Source of the DNA: Roseiarcus sp963787135
Lineage (GTDB): Bacteria; Pseudomonadota; Alphaproteobacteria; Rhizobiales; Beijerinckiaceae
Assembly: GCA_963787135.1 (NCBI GenBank)
Contig: CAWBBW010000033.1
Location: 186,001 to 250,000, forward strand
DNA length: 64,000 nucleotides
Direction: 5' to 3'
The notes beneath the pieces are model-generated. The model was not told the DNA's origin. It made no database searches and saw nothing but the letters and a program-made list of their open reading frames with translations. The position numbers were made by a program, and so were the translations under genes. Of the stretch, positions 34,339 to 42,646 are shown piece by piece. Every line of letters starts with the position of its first letter. Within the stretch, counting starts at the first letter, position 1.

Positions 34339-34964
34339 AGCGAGCTCTCGGGCTTCAGATCGTTCCAGCGAAACTCGATCGCCTTTCGCACGCGAGCGAT
34401 TTCGCCATCATCCCCGTAGAAGCGCACGAGACCCAGTTCCTCCGCGCGAGCGAAGGTCAGGCGATGGTCTGCGATCTGGCGCAGCGCCGCTTCCGCCGTC
34501 CACACGACCACGTCGCCCGGCTGCGGACCGTCGACGTGAACGGAGGTCGTCGCGCGCCCGCTGTCGAAAACGAAGCGGGTCCAGAGCATCGGCTCGATCA
34601 GCACGAGGGTGAACGCCAGCGCGCCGTCTTCGCTTCGTTGATCTCTGAGCGCGTCGCCGAAGAGATGCAGACTGTGATCCGTTTTCAGGTAACCCGCGAG
34701 ATAGTTCGCCCGAGGCGCCGGTTCGGCCGGGATGATCCCGTTGAGTTGCGCTTGGGTCAGCGCGCCGAGCACGTAGAGCGACTTCGGGTAGAACGCGCTG
34801 ATGACGCCCTGCTGAAAGTCCGCCGCGCTCGGATCTTCGTAGGCGCAGGCGAAAACGGGGCGCGGACTACTGACGGCCGCGATCGCCACTCCGACGACCA
34901 AAGCGCCTGTCCGCACCACGGATACAGCCCCGACCCAGTTCCCCGCCGCGCCCATGCCAACCAC
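34335..34964 (-). CDS. exported protein of unknown function, first gene of the HupE/DUF3604 operon
   Basis: A 209-residue protein with an N-terminal hydrophobic signal (VVRTGALVVGVAIAAVSS) ending near VFACAYEDP. The mature part is mixed alpha/beta with no motif I recognise; it contains LYVLGALTQAQLNGI and VHVDGPQPGDVVVWTAEAAL. Its stop overlaps the HupE start, so it belongs to the operon. An alternative start is ATG 34955. The Cys soon after the signal could be a lipid-attachment site but lacks a clear lipobox. Confidence 0.7.
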   Translation of the reverse strand: MVGMGAAGNWVGAVSVVRTGALVVGVAIAAVSSPRPVFACAYEDPSAADFQQGVISAFYPKSLYVLGALTQAQLNGIIPAEPAPRANYLAGYLKTDHSLHLFGDALRDQRSEDGALAFTLVLIEPMLWTRFVFDSGRATTSVHVDGPQPGDVVVWTAEAALRQIADHRLTFARAEELGLVRFYGDDGEIARVRKAIEFRWNDLKPESSL

Positions 34965-35046
34965 TCTTCATAAGCCGGCTAAACCGCCTTGTTAGCCCCG
35001 GCTCATCGAACAATCGTCGAACGGTAACGGAAGCGAAACGCGCCGA

Positions 35047-36012
35047 CTATGCACTTTCCGAAAATTTCGCGGGGTCTGCCGCCAGAGTTTGCGAAGGCGA
35101 TTCGCCGTAGAGCGAGCGATAGACCCCCGCAAAGCGGCCCAGTTCCCAGAACCCGTGGGCGGTGGCGATTCCCGTCACCGTTCCGCTCCTGGGGTCAGCG
35201 AGCGCAAGTGCACGACGCACGCGCTGTATTCGGCGCAGCCGGAGATATTTCTGCGGGCTCATTCCGAGATGTTCGCGGCAACAAATCTCCAGGGTCCGGT
35301 CCGACACGCCGATCGCGGCGCACAGATCGGTCGTGTACACGGGACGATCGCAACTGGCGGCCACAAGAGCCTGGAAGCGCCTCATGATCGCCGCATGACG
35401 GCGCTTGGCGGAGGCGTCCTCCTCGTTCGTTTCTGGTTCGAGACAAGCGGCCAACGCCCGGGCAAGGTCGTGTTCGAGCGAACGCGCGGCTTCTGGATGG
35501 GCGAGAATATCCGGCGCCGTCGTGGCGAGGCGCCCGGCGGTTGCGTAGAGCCGCCTGAGACGTTCCATCGTTCCCGACTCGGGCGTTTCCGTCGTCACGT
35601 CCTCTGGCGTCGTGAATTCGCGACCGGCCATCGTTATGCCGATCGCAGCCAGCGCATCCAGTGAAAGGGAGATCGTCCCCCACGACACCGCGCCCGATGA
35701 ACGGGTATAGATCGTTTGCCCGCGGGCAAGCCGCTCGATGCTGGTCGTCACGATCTCCTTGCCGGCTCTGAGCAGGCTCGGCCCTGGCTCGGCGCGTAGC
35801 GCAAAGACGGCGCGGCCGTCTGGGATCGCGGTATGCGCCACCCAGGGAAGATTGCTCGAATAATGCTGCAGCCGAAGTTCGTGGAGATCGACGCGGACGT
35901 GTTCGGCCGCGAAGCCCCCGCCAACAGTGACGTTCAGCTCGTACTGAAAATCCCGGAACGAGGAGGAATAGTCGTCAGGGTCTGTGAATTGCCGAACGGA
36001 ACTGGCGGGCAC
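35047..36012 (-). CDS. AraC-family transcriptional regulator
   Basis: A 321-residue regulator. An N-terminal sensing domain of about 200 residues is followed by two helix-turn-helix motifs (YTTDLCAAIGVSDRTLEICC, then GTVTGIATAHGFWELGRFAGVYRSLYGESPSQTL, cited in parts). The motif spacing is typical of AraC proteins. It lies 82 bp upstream of the HupE/DUF3604 operon on the same strand, so it is the best local candidate for controlling it. This is an inference from position. Confidence 0.9.
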   Translation of the reverse strand: MPASSVRQFTDPDDYSSSFRDFQYELNVTVGGGFAAEHVRVDLHELRLQHYSSNLPWVAHTAIPDGRAVFALRAEPGPSLLRAGKEIVTTSIERLARGQTIYTRSSGAVSWGTISLSLDALAAIGITMAGREFTTPEDVTTETPESGTMERLRRLYATAGRLATTAPDILAHPEAARSLEHDLARALAACLEPETNEEDASAKRRHAAIMRRFQALVAASCDRPVYTTDLCAAIGVSDRTLEICCREHLGMSPQKYLRLRRIQRVRRALALADPRSGTVTGIATAHGFWELGRFAGVYRSLYGESPSQTLAADPAKFSESA

Positions 36013-36173
36013 TAGGGAAAGGTCCTATCCCAGTGGGCAGCCAAATGTGGCGTGTCCACAAATCTTTCCCGGATCGAACCCTTTCGGTCAAGCGGCGAAC
36101 GCGAGTGCCGCTTTCCACAGCGACATCCACTATCGCCATCCGTGATGCCCGCTGTACGTCGAAACCGGCAAAG

Positions 36174-37373
36174 CTAATTGGGTTCTGACCCTGGAACGCC
36201 TCCGCCCTCGAGCCCAAACACCGTCCTCCGGCCGTCGATCCCGCGAAGATCGAAATCCCCCACCGGCGCGAGTTTGTCCGGACAATGTTTCGCGAATTCT
36301 TCGGACGCCAGAATCGTCCGTTCCAATCGGCCGCAAAGCTTCTCTATGCGAGCCGCGAGATTCACTGCTGGCCCAATACAAGTAAAATCGAGCCGGTTCC
36401 CGCCGCCTATGTTTCCGTACATGACCTGGCCCAGATGGAGCGCCAGCCCGAAGCGGACGTCTTCGGCGTCATCGCCGGGAGATCCGAATTGGGTCGCGAC
36501 GGTCGCGCTCGCCTCGATGGCCGCGGCGAGCGCGGCTTCGCAGACACGCGAGGTTTCAGCCCGATCTCCGGCGATGGGAAAAATGGCCAGCAGTCCATCG
36601 CCCATGAACTTCAAAATCTCTCCGCCGCGCTCGAGGATCGCCGGCGTCTGGCAGTCGAAAAAACGGTTGATGACGTCGACCAGCCCCTGCGGCGGCAATC
36701 GCTCGGATAAGGCCGTGAACCCCCGCATGTCCGAAAGCCAGATGCACGCATTGATCGCTTCGGTGTGACCACGCCTGATCTGTCCGCTGAGAATGCGCGA
36801 ACCCCCCTGGTTTCCGACGTAAATGTCGAGAAAATCGGTTGCCAATTGTCGCAGCGTCGAGATCTCGATCATCCGCGCGAGCGGGTTGAGGATGGCGTCC
36901 AATCCCGCGATCTCGGCGTCGGTGAAGCCGCCGGGTCGACGGGTCGCCCAGCTGGCGGCGTTAACGGAGCCGTCGGTGAAGAGAAGCGGCGTAACCAGAT
37001 AGTCCGTCACGCTCTCCGCCCGGAGTTCGTTCACGACCGTGAGATCGCTCTGGGGTCCCTCTTCGGCAAGCCGCAACCGGATCGGAGCGCCCGTATCGAT
37101 CACGCGCCTCACCGGACTGCGACGAAATTCCGGCGTCTCGAAAGCCTCGAAGGAGCCGAGGCTGACATCCACTGGGCGCCCGGGCTCCCACAGGTAGCGC
37201 CGACCCATGATTTGAGGATGGAGGGCCAGCACAAATACCCCGACTCGCGACAAGGGTATTTCACAGCCGACGAGCCGGTCGCATAATTGACCCAGTAGCT
37301 CCTGTGCGTCAGGAGCGGAGCGAGCCCCTGCGGCGAGCCAGTCGCCAATCGCCTCGGTGTCGCGGTTCATCAT
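36174..37373 (-). CDS. class III adenylate/guanylate cyclase with N-terminal GAF-like domain
   Basis: A 399-residue soluble protein. The N-terminal 200 residues look like a GAF-type sensor. The cyclase domain starts near ACIWLSDMRGFTALSERLPP (first metal Asp), with the second metal Asp in ILKFMGDGLLAIFP, then FGLALHLGQVMYGNIGGGNRLDFTCIGPAVNLAARI (cited in parts). The key residues for class III cyclase activity appear present. Several alphaproteobacteria carry many such cyclases; the ligand is unknown. Confidence 0.88.
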   Translation of the reverse strand: MMNRDTEAIGDWLAAGARSAPDAQELLGQLCDRLVGCEIPLSRVGVFVLALHPQIMGRRYLWEPGRPVDVSLGSFEAFETPEFRRSPVRRVIDTGAPIRLRLAEEGPQSDLTVVNELRAESVTDYLVTPLLFTDGSVNAASWATRRPGGFTDAEIAGLDAILNPLARMIEISTLRQLATDFLDIYVGNQGGSRILSGQIRRGHTEAINACIWLSDMRGFTALSERLPPQGLVDVINRFFDCQTPAILERGGEILKFMGDGLLAIFPIAGDRAETSRVCEAALAAAIEASATVATQFGSPGDDAEDVRFGLALHLGQVMYGNIGGGNRLDFTCIGPAVNLAARIEKLCGRLERTILASEEFAKHCPDKLAPVGDFDLRGIDGRRTVFGLEGGGVPGSEPN

Positions 37374-37851
37374 CGAAAGACCATTTCGGACCCGACGTTC
37401 ACAGATGAGCGGAGGTCATATTAGCGCAGCGAGCCACGACCCACACCATAAACCGCATGACGCCGACATCTCGTCCGCGATTTTTGCGGCGACCGAAGCT
37501 CCCGTTCGGCCACCTGATATCCCCCTGATCAGCGTCATTTGTCGCCCTGTTATCGCCCTGTTAATTTGCTCACGCTGTGCGTGAGGAATTGCTCAAAAAC
37601 CACTGAAATGTGCTCTCTTCCGGCTGCCCAGCAGGCTGAACCTCGCTCTTTTCCGCCTGTTACCAGGGCTGAACAGATGCGCCCGCCCGCGCTCGAGTCC
37701 TGCGCAAGCCGCATAGCCCGCGCTCAGGTTCGTGCTCACAGCGGCGCGACCCCAAAAGCGACAGCCCGCGCTCGCTTTCCCCCGCCCGCTATGATACGGC
37801 GAGCGCAATTTGCAGGCGCCCAAAGCGCGCCCATGCGTCGAGTCCCAAAAA
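37374..37851. other. 478-bp gene-free region before the TPR/Der operon
   Basis: No coding region I can support. It contains the short tandem CGCCCTGTTA repeated near 37550-37562 and two copies of AGGGCTGAAC-like sequence. It must hold the promoter of the TPR/der genes and that of the divergent cyclase. I cannot place either with confidence. Confidence 0.5.
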
Positions 37852-38514
37852 ATGACGGATATCTTTCAGGAAGTCGACGAGGAGGTCCGGCGCGACAAGG
37901 CGGCGGAATTCTGGAAGAAATACCAGAACCTGATCATGGCCGGCGCGGCGCTGATTGTGCTGGCGGCGGGCGGCTTCCGCTACTGGCAGTATGAAAAGGA
38001 AAAAGCCGCGCAGGCGGCCGGCGACCAGTTCCAGGCGGCGATCGCCGCCTTTGAAGCTGGCAAGCTCGACGAGGCGAACGGCGGCCTCGGCAAGATCGCG
38101 GCCGAGGCGCCCGGCGGCTACCGGATTCTGGCCCAGATGACCGAGGCCGGCGCCAAGGCCGCCTCCAACGCGCCGGCGGCGATCTCCGCCTTCGACGCCA
38201 TCGCCGGCGACGCGTCGGTCGACCCGCTGTTTCGCGACGCCGCGCGACTGCGCGCGGCGCTGATCCGGGTCGACCAGCCGGGCGAAGAACAGGCGGGCGC
38301 CGCGGCGCTGACGTCCCTGTCTCAGGAAGGCGGACCCTACCGGCGCCTCGCGCTCCTGAGCCTCGGCGCGCTGGCTTTGGGCCGGGGCGAATACGACGAG
38401 GCGGGCAAAGAGCTCGACCTCGTGCTCGGCGATCCTCAAGCCTCGTCGACCGAGCGTCAGCTCGCCGAACGCTGGCTCGGCCTCGTCGCCTCAAACCGGG
38501 CGCCAGCCAAGTAG
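37852..38514 (+). CDS. YfgM-like membrane-anchored TPR protein
   Basis: A 220-residue protein with a short cytoplasmic N-terminus (TDIFQEVDEEVRRDKAAEFW), one membrane helix (LIMAGAALIVLAAGGFRYW), then helical repeats in the periplasm. The layout, and the position directly before der, match the YfgM/TPR_21 family, an envelope chaperone-linked protein that sits next to bamB and der in many proteobacteria. bamB is not found here. The start is the ATG at 37852 within AAAAAATGACG; no strong ribosome-binding site is visible. Confidence 0.85.
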   Translation: MTDIFQEVDEEVRRDKAAEFWKKYQNLIMAGAALIVLAAGGFRYWQYEKEKAAQAAGDQFQAAIAAFEAGKLDEANGGLGKIAAEAPGGYRILAQMTEAGAKAASNAPAAISAFDAIAGDASVDPLFRDAARLRAALIRVDQPGEEQAGAAALTSLSQEGGPYRRLALLSLGALALGRGEYDEAGKELDLVLGDPQASSTERQLAERWLGLVASNRAPAK

Positions 38515-38577
38515 CTGGCCGGCGAACCGGCCAACAAACCGGCGACGTCGACCGGCGCAGCGAAAGGCCATTGCGTT

Positions 38578-39981
38578 GTGAGCAAGGTCGCGATCATCGG
38601 CCGCCCGAATGTCGGCAAGTCGACCCTGTTCAATCGGCTGGTTGGGCGCAAGCTCGCTCTCGTCGACGATCAGCCCGGCGTCACGCGCGACCGGCGCGAG
38701 GGCGAGGCGCGGTTCATGGACCTCACCTTCACCGTCGTCGACACGGCGGGGCTCGAGGAAGGCGATCCCCAGACGCTCGTGGGCCGCATGCGCGCTCAGA
38801 CCGAGACCGCCCTTCTCGATTGCGACGCGATCCTCTTCGTCATCGACGCACGCGCCGGGATCACGGCGGCCGACCGCCATTTCGCCGCGGCCGTGCGGCG
38901 CGTCGGAAAGCCCATCATCGTCGTCGCCAACAAGGCCGAGGGCATGGCGGGGCGCGACGGCGCCTACGAGGCCTTCGGCCTCGGCCTCGGCGATCCGATC
39001 GCCTTTTCCGCCGAGCACGGCGAGGGCCTCGGCGAACTTTACGACGCGCTGCTCGAAGCGTTGCCGCCCGCCGCCCGGCTCGATCCGGACGAAGACGACG
39101 AGGCGGCGCCGCTGGTTCTCGGCGAGGAGGAGGACGGCAGCGAGCTCGATCCGGAAAAACCGCTCCGCATAGCGGTGCTGGGGCGGCCGAACGCTGGCAA
39201 GTCGACGCTCCTCAACCGCATTCTCGGCGAGGACCGGCTGCTCACGGGGCCGGAGCCCGGCATCACCCGCGACAGCATCGGGCTCGAGACGGAGTGGCGC
39301 GGACGGAAGCTCAAGCTCTTCGACACGGCGGGCCTCCGACGGCGCTCGCGCGTCGTCGAGAAGGTCGAGAAGCTCGCGGTCGCCGACGCGCTGCGCGCAG
39401 TGCGCTTTGCAGAAGTCGTGGTGCTTCTGCTCGACGCTACGATCCCGTTCGAAAAACAGGACCTGACGCTTGCCGATCTCGTCGAGCGCGAAGGCCGGGC
39501 GCTCGTCATCGGCCTCAACAAATGGGACCTCGTCGACAACAAGAGCGACAAGGCGCGCGAATTGCGCGCCGAGGCCGACCGGCTGCTGCCGCAATTGCGC
39601 GGCGCGCGGGTGATCCCGGTCTCTGGCCTCACCGGCGCGCATGTCGACAAGCTCCTCGAAGCGGTGGTCGCAACGCACGAGATCTGGAACACGCGCATTT
39701 CGACCGGCCGGCTCAACCGCTGGCTCGCGCCGGTGATCGACTCGACGCCCCCGCCCGCCGTGTCCGGGCGCCGGATCAAGATCCGCTACATCACCCAGCC
39801 GAAGGCGCGTCCGCCGTTCTTCCTTCTGTTCGGCAATTCGGTCGAGACCATTCCGGAAAGCTACAAGCGCTATCTCGTCAACGGCCTGCGCGAAACCTTC
39901 GGCCTCTTCGGCGTGCCGATTCGCCTCTCGATGCGATCAGGCGGCGAGAACCCTTATGCGCCAAAGAGGCGGCGGGCGTGA
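38578..39981 (+). CDS. der: ribosome-associated GTPase Der (EngA)
   Basis: A 467-residue protein with two tandem GTPase domains. The first has GRPNVGKSTLFNRL, DTAGLEEGD and NKAEG. The second has GRPNAGKSTLLNRIL, DTAGLRRRS and NKWD. A KH-like C-terminal domain follows (ITQPKARPPFFLLFGN, then RYLVNGLRETFGL). Der is needed for 50S subunit assembly. The start is GTG 38578. It lies 64 bp after the TPR gene and is probably co-transcribed with it. Confidence 0.97.
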   Translation: MSKVAIIGRPNVGKSTLFNRLVGRKLALVDDQPGVTRDRREGEARFMDLTFTVVDTAGLEEGDPQTLVGRMRAQTETALLDCDAILFVIDARAGITAADRHFAAAVRRVGKPIIVVANKAEGMAGRDGAYEAFGLGLGDPIAFSAEHGEGLGELYDALLEALPPAARLDPDEDDEAAPLVLGEEEDGSELDPEKPLRIAVLGRPNAGKSTLLNRILGEDRLLTGPEPGITRDSIGLETEWRGRKLKLFDTAGLRRRSRVVEKVEKLAVADALRAVRFAEVVVLLLDATIPFEKQDLTLADLVEREGRALVIGLNKWDLVDNKSDKARELRAEADRLLPQLRGARVIPVSGLTGAHVDKLLEAVVATHEIWNTRISTGRLNRWLAPVIDSTPPPAVSGRRIKIRYITQPKARPPFFLLFGNSVETIPESYKRYLVNGLRETFGLFGVPIRLSMRSGGENPYAPKRRRA

Positions 39982-40483
39982 GGAACTCGCTGCGCGAGGC
40001 GGTGTTCAGATCTGCACCCGATGAGGCGATTTCAAAGACTTAGGCGCTCTTTTCTGCAACTCGAAACGACCCCGTCAGGAAATGGAATAAGTACATATTA
40101 TCTATGTTATTTCAGTCAACCCTTGTTTATCGGCGCGCCAACAGCTTCCAGCCAGCGCCTCGGGCCGGGGCGAGTTCAAACGCATAGCGGGCTGGGTCTC
40201 GCCCAGGCTCAAAACGCACTCGTCTCAAAGGTTGGCGGCCCGCTTTGGGTCGAAACCGGTCCAACTGATTTGGCTTTGACCCTTCTGGCACGGCCAGCCA
40301 GTTGGCGCCGCTCCGGCCTTGACGGAGGGCCGAGAAAGCCTGGCGGATCCAAGTCGAGAGCGCTCGCGCCCGAATCCGCTTGAGCTAGGAGGGACGCATG
40401 CTCGTTGCCGCCGGTGATCGAAGAGACGTATGCTGGTCATGATCGATCCCGCGAAAAGTTCGGGAAATGGGTAAGGAATCGTC
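39982..40483. other. 502-bp gene-free region between der and the OmpA-family gene
   Basis: No gene I can support. It contains an AT-rich stretch at about 40080-40120, unlike its surroundings. A 120-codon open frame at 40021-40383 has no protein-like features. AAGGA at 40473-40477 is the ribosome-binding site of the OmpA-family gene. Confidence 0.5.
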
Positions 40484-41428
40484 ATGACGCGCTGGGCATT
40501 GCCGCTGCTGGCCGTGGTCGTCCTTATCGCCTTCGGGCTGTACTACTGGCCGACCGGGAATCTGACGCCTGCGCCGCAGGCGCAGCCTCCGGGTGCTGCG
40601 CCTACGCCCGCCGCGCAAGCGCCGGCCCCCGCGTCGCAGTCCACAGCGCAGGCGACCGCGCCAGCGCCAGCCGCTCAAGCGCCCGCTCCGGCCGCCCCGG
40701 CGCCAGCCCCTGCGCCGGCGCCCTCACAGGCGCCCCGGCACGCAGCGGACACGACAGCATCGGCGACCCAGGCTGGAGCGCAGCCGCCCGCTCCTGCCCC
40801 GCAGCCCGCGGCGCAAGCTCCCTCTCCCGCGCCAGCGCCCGCCGCCCAGGCGCCGGCTCCAACTCCACAGACCACGCCCGCCGCCGAAGCGACCGCGTCC
40901 GCGACCCAGCCCACCGCCGAGGCTCCAGCGCCCGCCGCGGACGCGACAGCGGCGTTGTCCGCGCCTCGGTCCGAAGCCGATCTGGCGAAGCAAGCGGCAG
41001 ACCAGGAATCCGGGCTCAATGAAAAGGCCAAAGGCGAACTCGCAACGCTCAATCCCGGTTTTGACGCGAAGGCCTTGATCACTGCGCTCAACAACTCGGT
41101 CGTGAACTTCCCCTCGGGCAGCGCGGAAGTGCCGGCCAGGATGGCCGACCTCCTGCAGAACGCCGCCGACGATCTGAAAAAGCTTCCGGCGGGCCACCTG
41201 CTTGAGATCGCCGGCTACACCGACAACACTGGAAATCCGGGCGACAATGTCACGCTATCGCAGGCGCGAGCCGCGGCCGTACGCGACGCCTTCATCACAT
41301 ATGGCGTCAACCCCGACATGCTGGTCGCAAAGGGCTACGGCCAAGCCGATCCGATCGCCAGTAACGATACGCTCGAAGGCCGGCTCAAGAACCGCCGCAT
41401 CGAATATCATATCCTGAAGACGCCATGA
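40484..41428 (+). CDS. OmpA-family protein with a long Pro/Ala linker
   Basis: A 314-residue protein. It has an N-terminal membrane segment (LPLLAVVVLIAFGLYYWP), a linker of about 130 residues made almost only of Ala and Pro, a short polar helix (AKQAADQESGLNEKAKG), and a C-terminal OmpA-like peptidoglycan-binding domain (VVNFPSGSAEVP, LEIAGYTDNTG, LSQARAAAVRDAFITYGV, GYGQADPIASNDT). The long linker would span the periplasm from an inner-membrane anchor to peptidoglycan. It is monocistronic and convergent with bufA1. Confidence 0.9.
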   Translation: MTRWALPLLAVVVLIAFGLYYWPTGNLTPAPQAQPPGAAPTPAAQAPAPASQSTAQATAPAPAAQAPAPAAPAPAPAPAPSQAPRHAADTTASATQAGAQPPAPAPQPAAQAPSPAPAPAAQAPAPTPQTTPAAEATASATQPTAEAPAPAADATAALSAPRSEADLAKQAADQESGLNEKAKGELATLNPGFDAKALITALNNSVVNFPSGSAEVPARMADLLQNAADDLKKLPAGHLLEIAGYTDNTGNPGDNVTLSQARAAAVRDAFITYGVNPDMLVAKGYGQADPIASNDTLEGRLKNRRIEYHILKTP

Positions 41429-41544
41429 AGAGCCGCCGCGCCTGGGGTTTGTTGCTGCGGCGTGGAAGCGAAAAAGCGCGCTCGCCGTGTCGATGGTATT
41501 CAGGCGAGCCGAAAAGCTGCCGCCAGGCCTCCCGCAAGCATAAG

Positions 41545-41576
41545 AAAACGGCCTCGCTCGTCTCCGAGCGAGGCCG
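41545..41576 (-). terminator. rho-independent terminator for the bufA1 gene
   Basis: A 12-bp perfect stem, CGGCCTCGCTCG (41549-41560) with CGAGCGAGGCCG (41565-41576) and a 4-base loop. Read on the minus strand it is followed by TTTTCTT. It lies 30 bp past the bufA1 stop. It could also stop the OmpA-family transcript in the other direction, though without a clear U run. Confidence 0.85.
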
Positions 41577-41605
41577 CATGCGAAAAGAAAGGCGAACGCG
41601 TCAGC

Positions 41606-41887
41606 TTACATCGGCGTCAGCATGCCGTGGCCGGTCGGGGTCTTCATACCCTCGCAGGTGCCCTTGGCGACATATTTCCAGTGCCCCGGATCGTAGTCGA
41701 CGGTCGAGGTGCCGGCGCAGGTGGTTCCGGCCCCGGCGGCGCAGTCGTTCTTGCCCGCAAGGGCGATGCCGTAGCACTTGTCGGCGCCGGGCTGCGCGGG
41801 GGCGGGGCCGGCCTTGGCGGCGGTGGCGAGAGCGCCCGCGAGCGAGGCGGCGAGCGCGGCGGCGGTGATGGCGGTTCTGACGTTCAT
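41606..41887 (-). CDS. BufA1-type bufferin precursor (DUF2282)
   Basis: A 93-residue exported precursor with a signal peptide (ITAAALAASLAGALATA) and the DUF2282 core KCYGIALAGKNDCAAG, then GTTCAGTSTVDY and KYVAKGTCEGM, with four conserved cysteines. DUF2282 proteins are now described as bufferins, metal-binding peptides modified by the BufB (DUF692)/BufC enzymes. No bufB or bufC gene is next to it, and a terminator follows, so this is an orphan precursor. The RBS AGGGAGA precedes ATG 41887. Confidence 0.88.
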   Translation of the reverse strand: MNVRTAITAAALAASLAGALATAAKAGPAPAQPGADKCYGIALAGKNDCAAGAGTTCAGTSTVDYDPGHWKYVAKGTCEGMKTPTGHGMLTPM

Positions 41888-41980
41888 GTTGTGAAATCTC
41901 CCTATGGAATCAACGGATTAGATTCCGGCGTTGCGGAGCGCCCCGCCGATCGACCGGGCCTTCCGGCCCTGCACCTAGCT

Positions 41981-42006
41981 TTACGGAACGGGGGCCTCGA
42001 GGTTAC
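41981..42006 (-). promoter_or_regulatory. possible ECF sigma-factor promoter of bufA1
   Basis: On the minus strand GTAACC (42006-42001) is followed after 15-16 bases by CGTAA (41985-41981), about 95 bp upstream of the bufA1 start. Bufferin operons in Caulobacter are known to depend on an ECF sigma with a GTAACC -35 element. The -10 match here is weaker. Confidence 0.4.
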
Positions 42007-42127
42007 GGGCTATCCGATCACGAAATCGTGAACAGAAGAGCTGTCAGCGAACTCATCCACTATTCTCGGACTTGAAAGCATTGCTTTCCCCGCCATATCA
42101 GCATTGCCTCGAAACAAAACCGCTCTC

Positions 42128-42553
42128 ATGGCCGCACCCCTGCATACCGTCTGCCCTCATTGCAATGCCGTGAATCGCGTCCCCGCGGACCGTCCCGCTG
42201 CCGAGGCGGTGTGCGGCTCGTGCAAATCGCGGCTCTTTCCCGGCGAGCCGGTCACGCTGACCGCCGCAAATTTCGACAAGCACATCGGGCGCAGCGACAT
42301 GCCGGTGATCGTCGACTTCTGGGCGCCCTGGTGTGGTCCCTGCCGCGCGATGGCGCCGATCTTCGAGCGCGCGGCGAAAGAACTCGAGCCCCGCGCCCGT
42401 TTCGCCAAGCTCAATGTCGACGAAGAGCCGGCCATCGCCGCACGCTACGGCATCCAGGGCATTCCGACGCTGATCGTTTTCGATCATGGCAAGGTCGCGA
42501 AGCAGCACGCGGGACTCGTGGACATGAACTTCCTGCGCGGGCTCGCCGCCTGA
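42128..42553 (+). CDS. trxC: thioredoxin 2 (TrxC)
   Basis: A 141-residue thioredoxin with the extra N-terminal zinc-binding domain of TrxC (VCPHCNAVNRVP and VCGSCKSRL) and a standard thioredoxin fold with WAPWCGPCRAMAP. TrxC reduces disulfides in the cytoplasm and is often stress-induced. The start is ATG 42128, since the few codons upstream have no family match. It is divergent from bufA1. Confidence 0.95.
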   Translation: MAAPLHTVCPHCNAVNRVPADRPAAEAVCGSCKSRLFPGEPVTLTAANFDKHIGRSDMPVIVDFWAPWCGPCRAMAPIFERAAKELEPRARFAKLNVDEEPAIAARYGIQGIPTLIVFDHGKVAKQHAGLVDMNFLRGLAA

Positions 42554-42646
42554 CGCGTTCGCTTGCCCTTTCCGGCCGCTTAAGGCCATAAGGCCGCTTT
42601 CGTGGGCGTTGTCGTTCGCCTCAATTCGCCCGTTAGAGCAAGCGCC

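Noticed and set aside
40021..40383. 120-codon open frame between der and the OmpA-family gene
   Set aside because: No ribosome-binding site, no domain, and a composition unlike neighbouring proteins.
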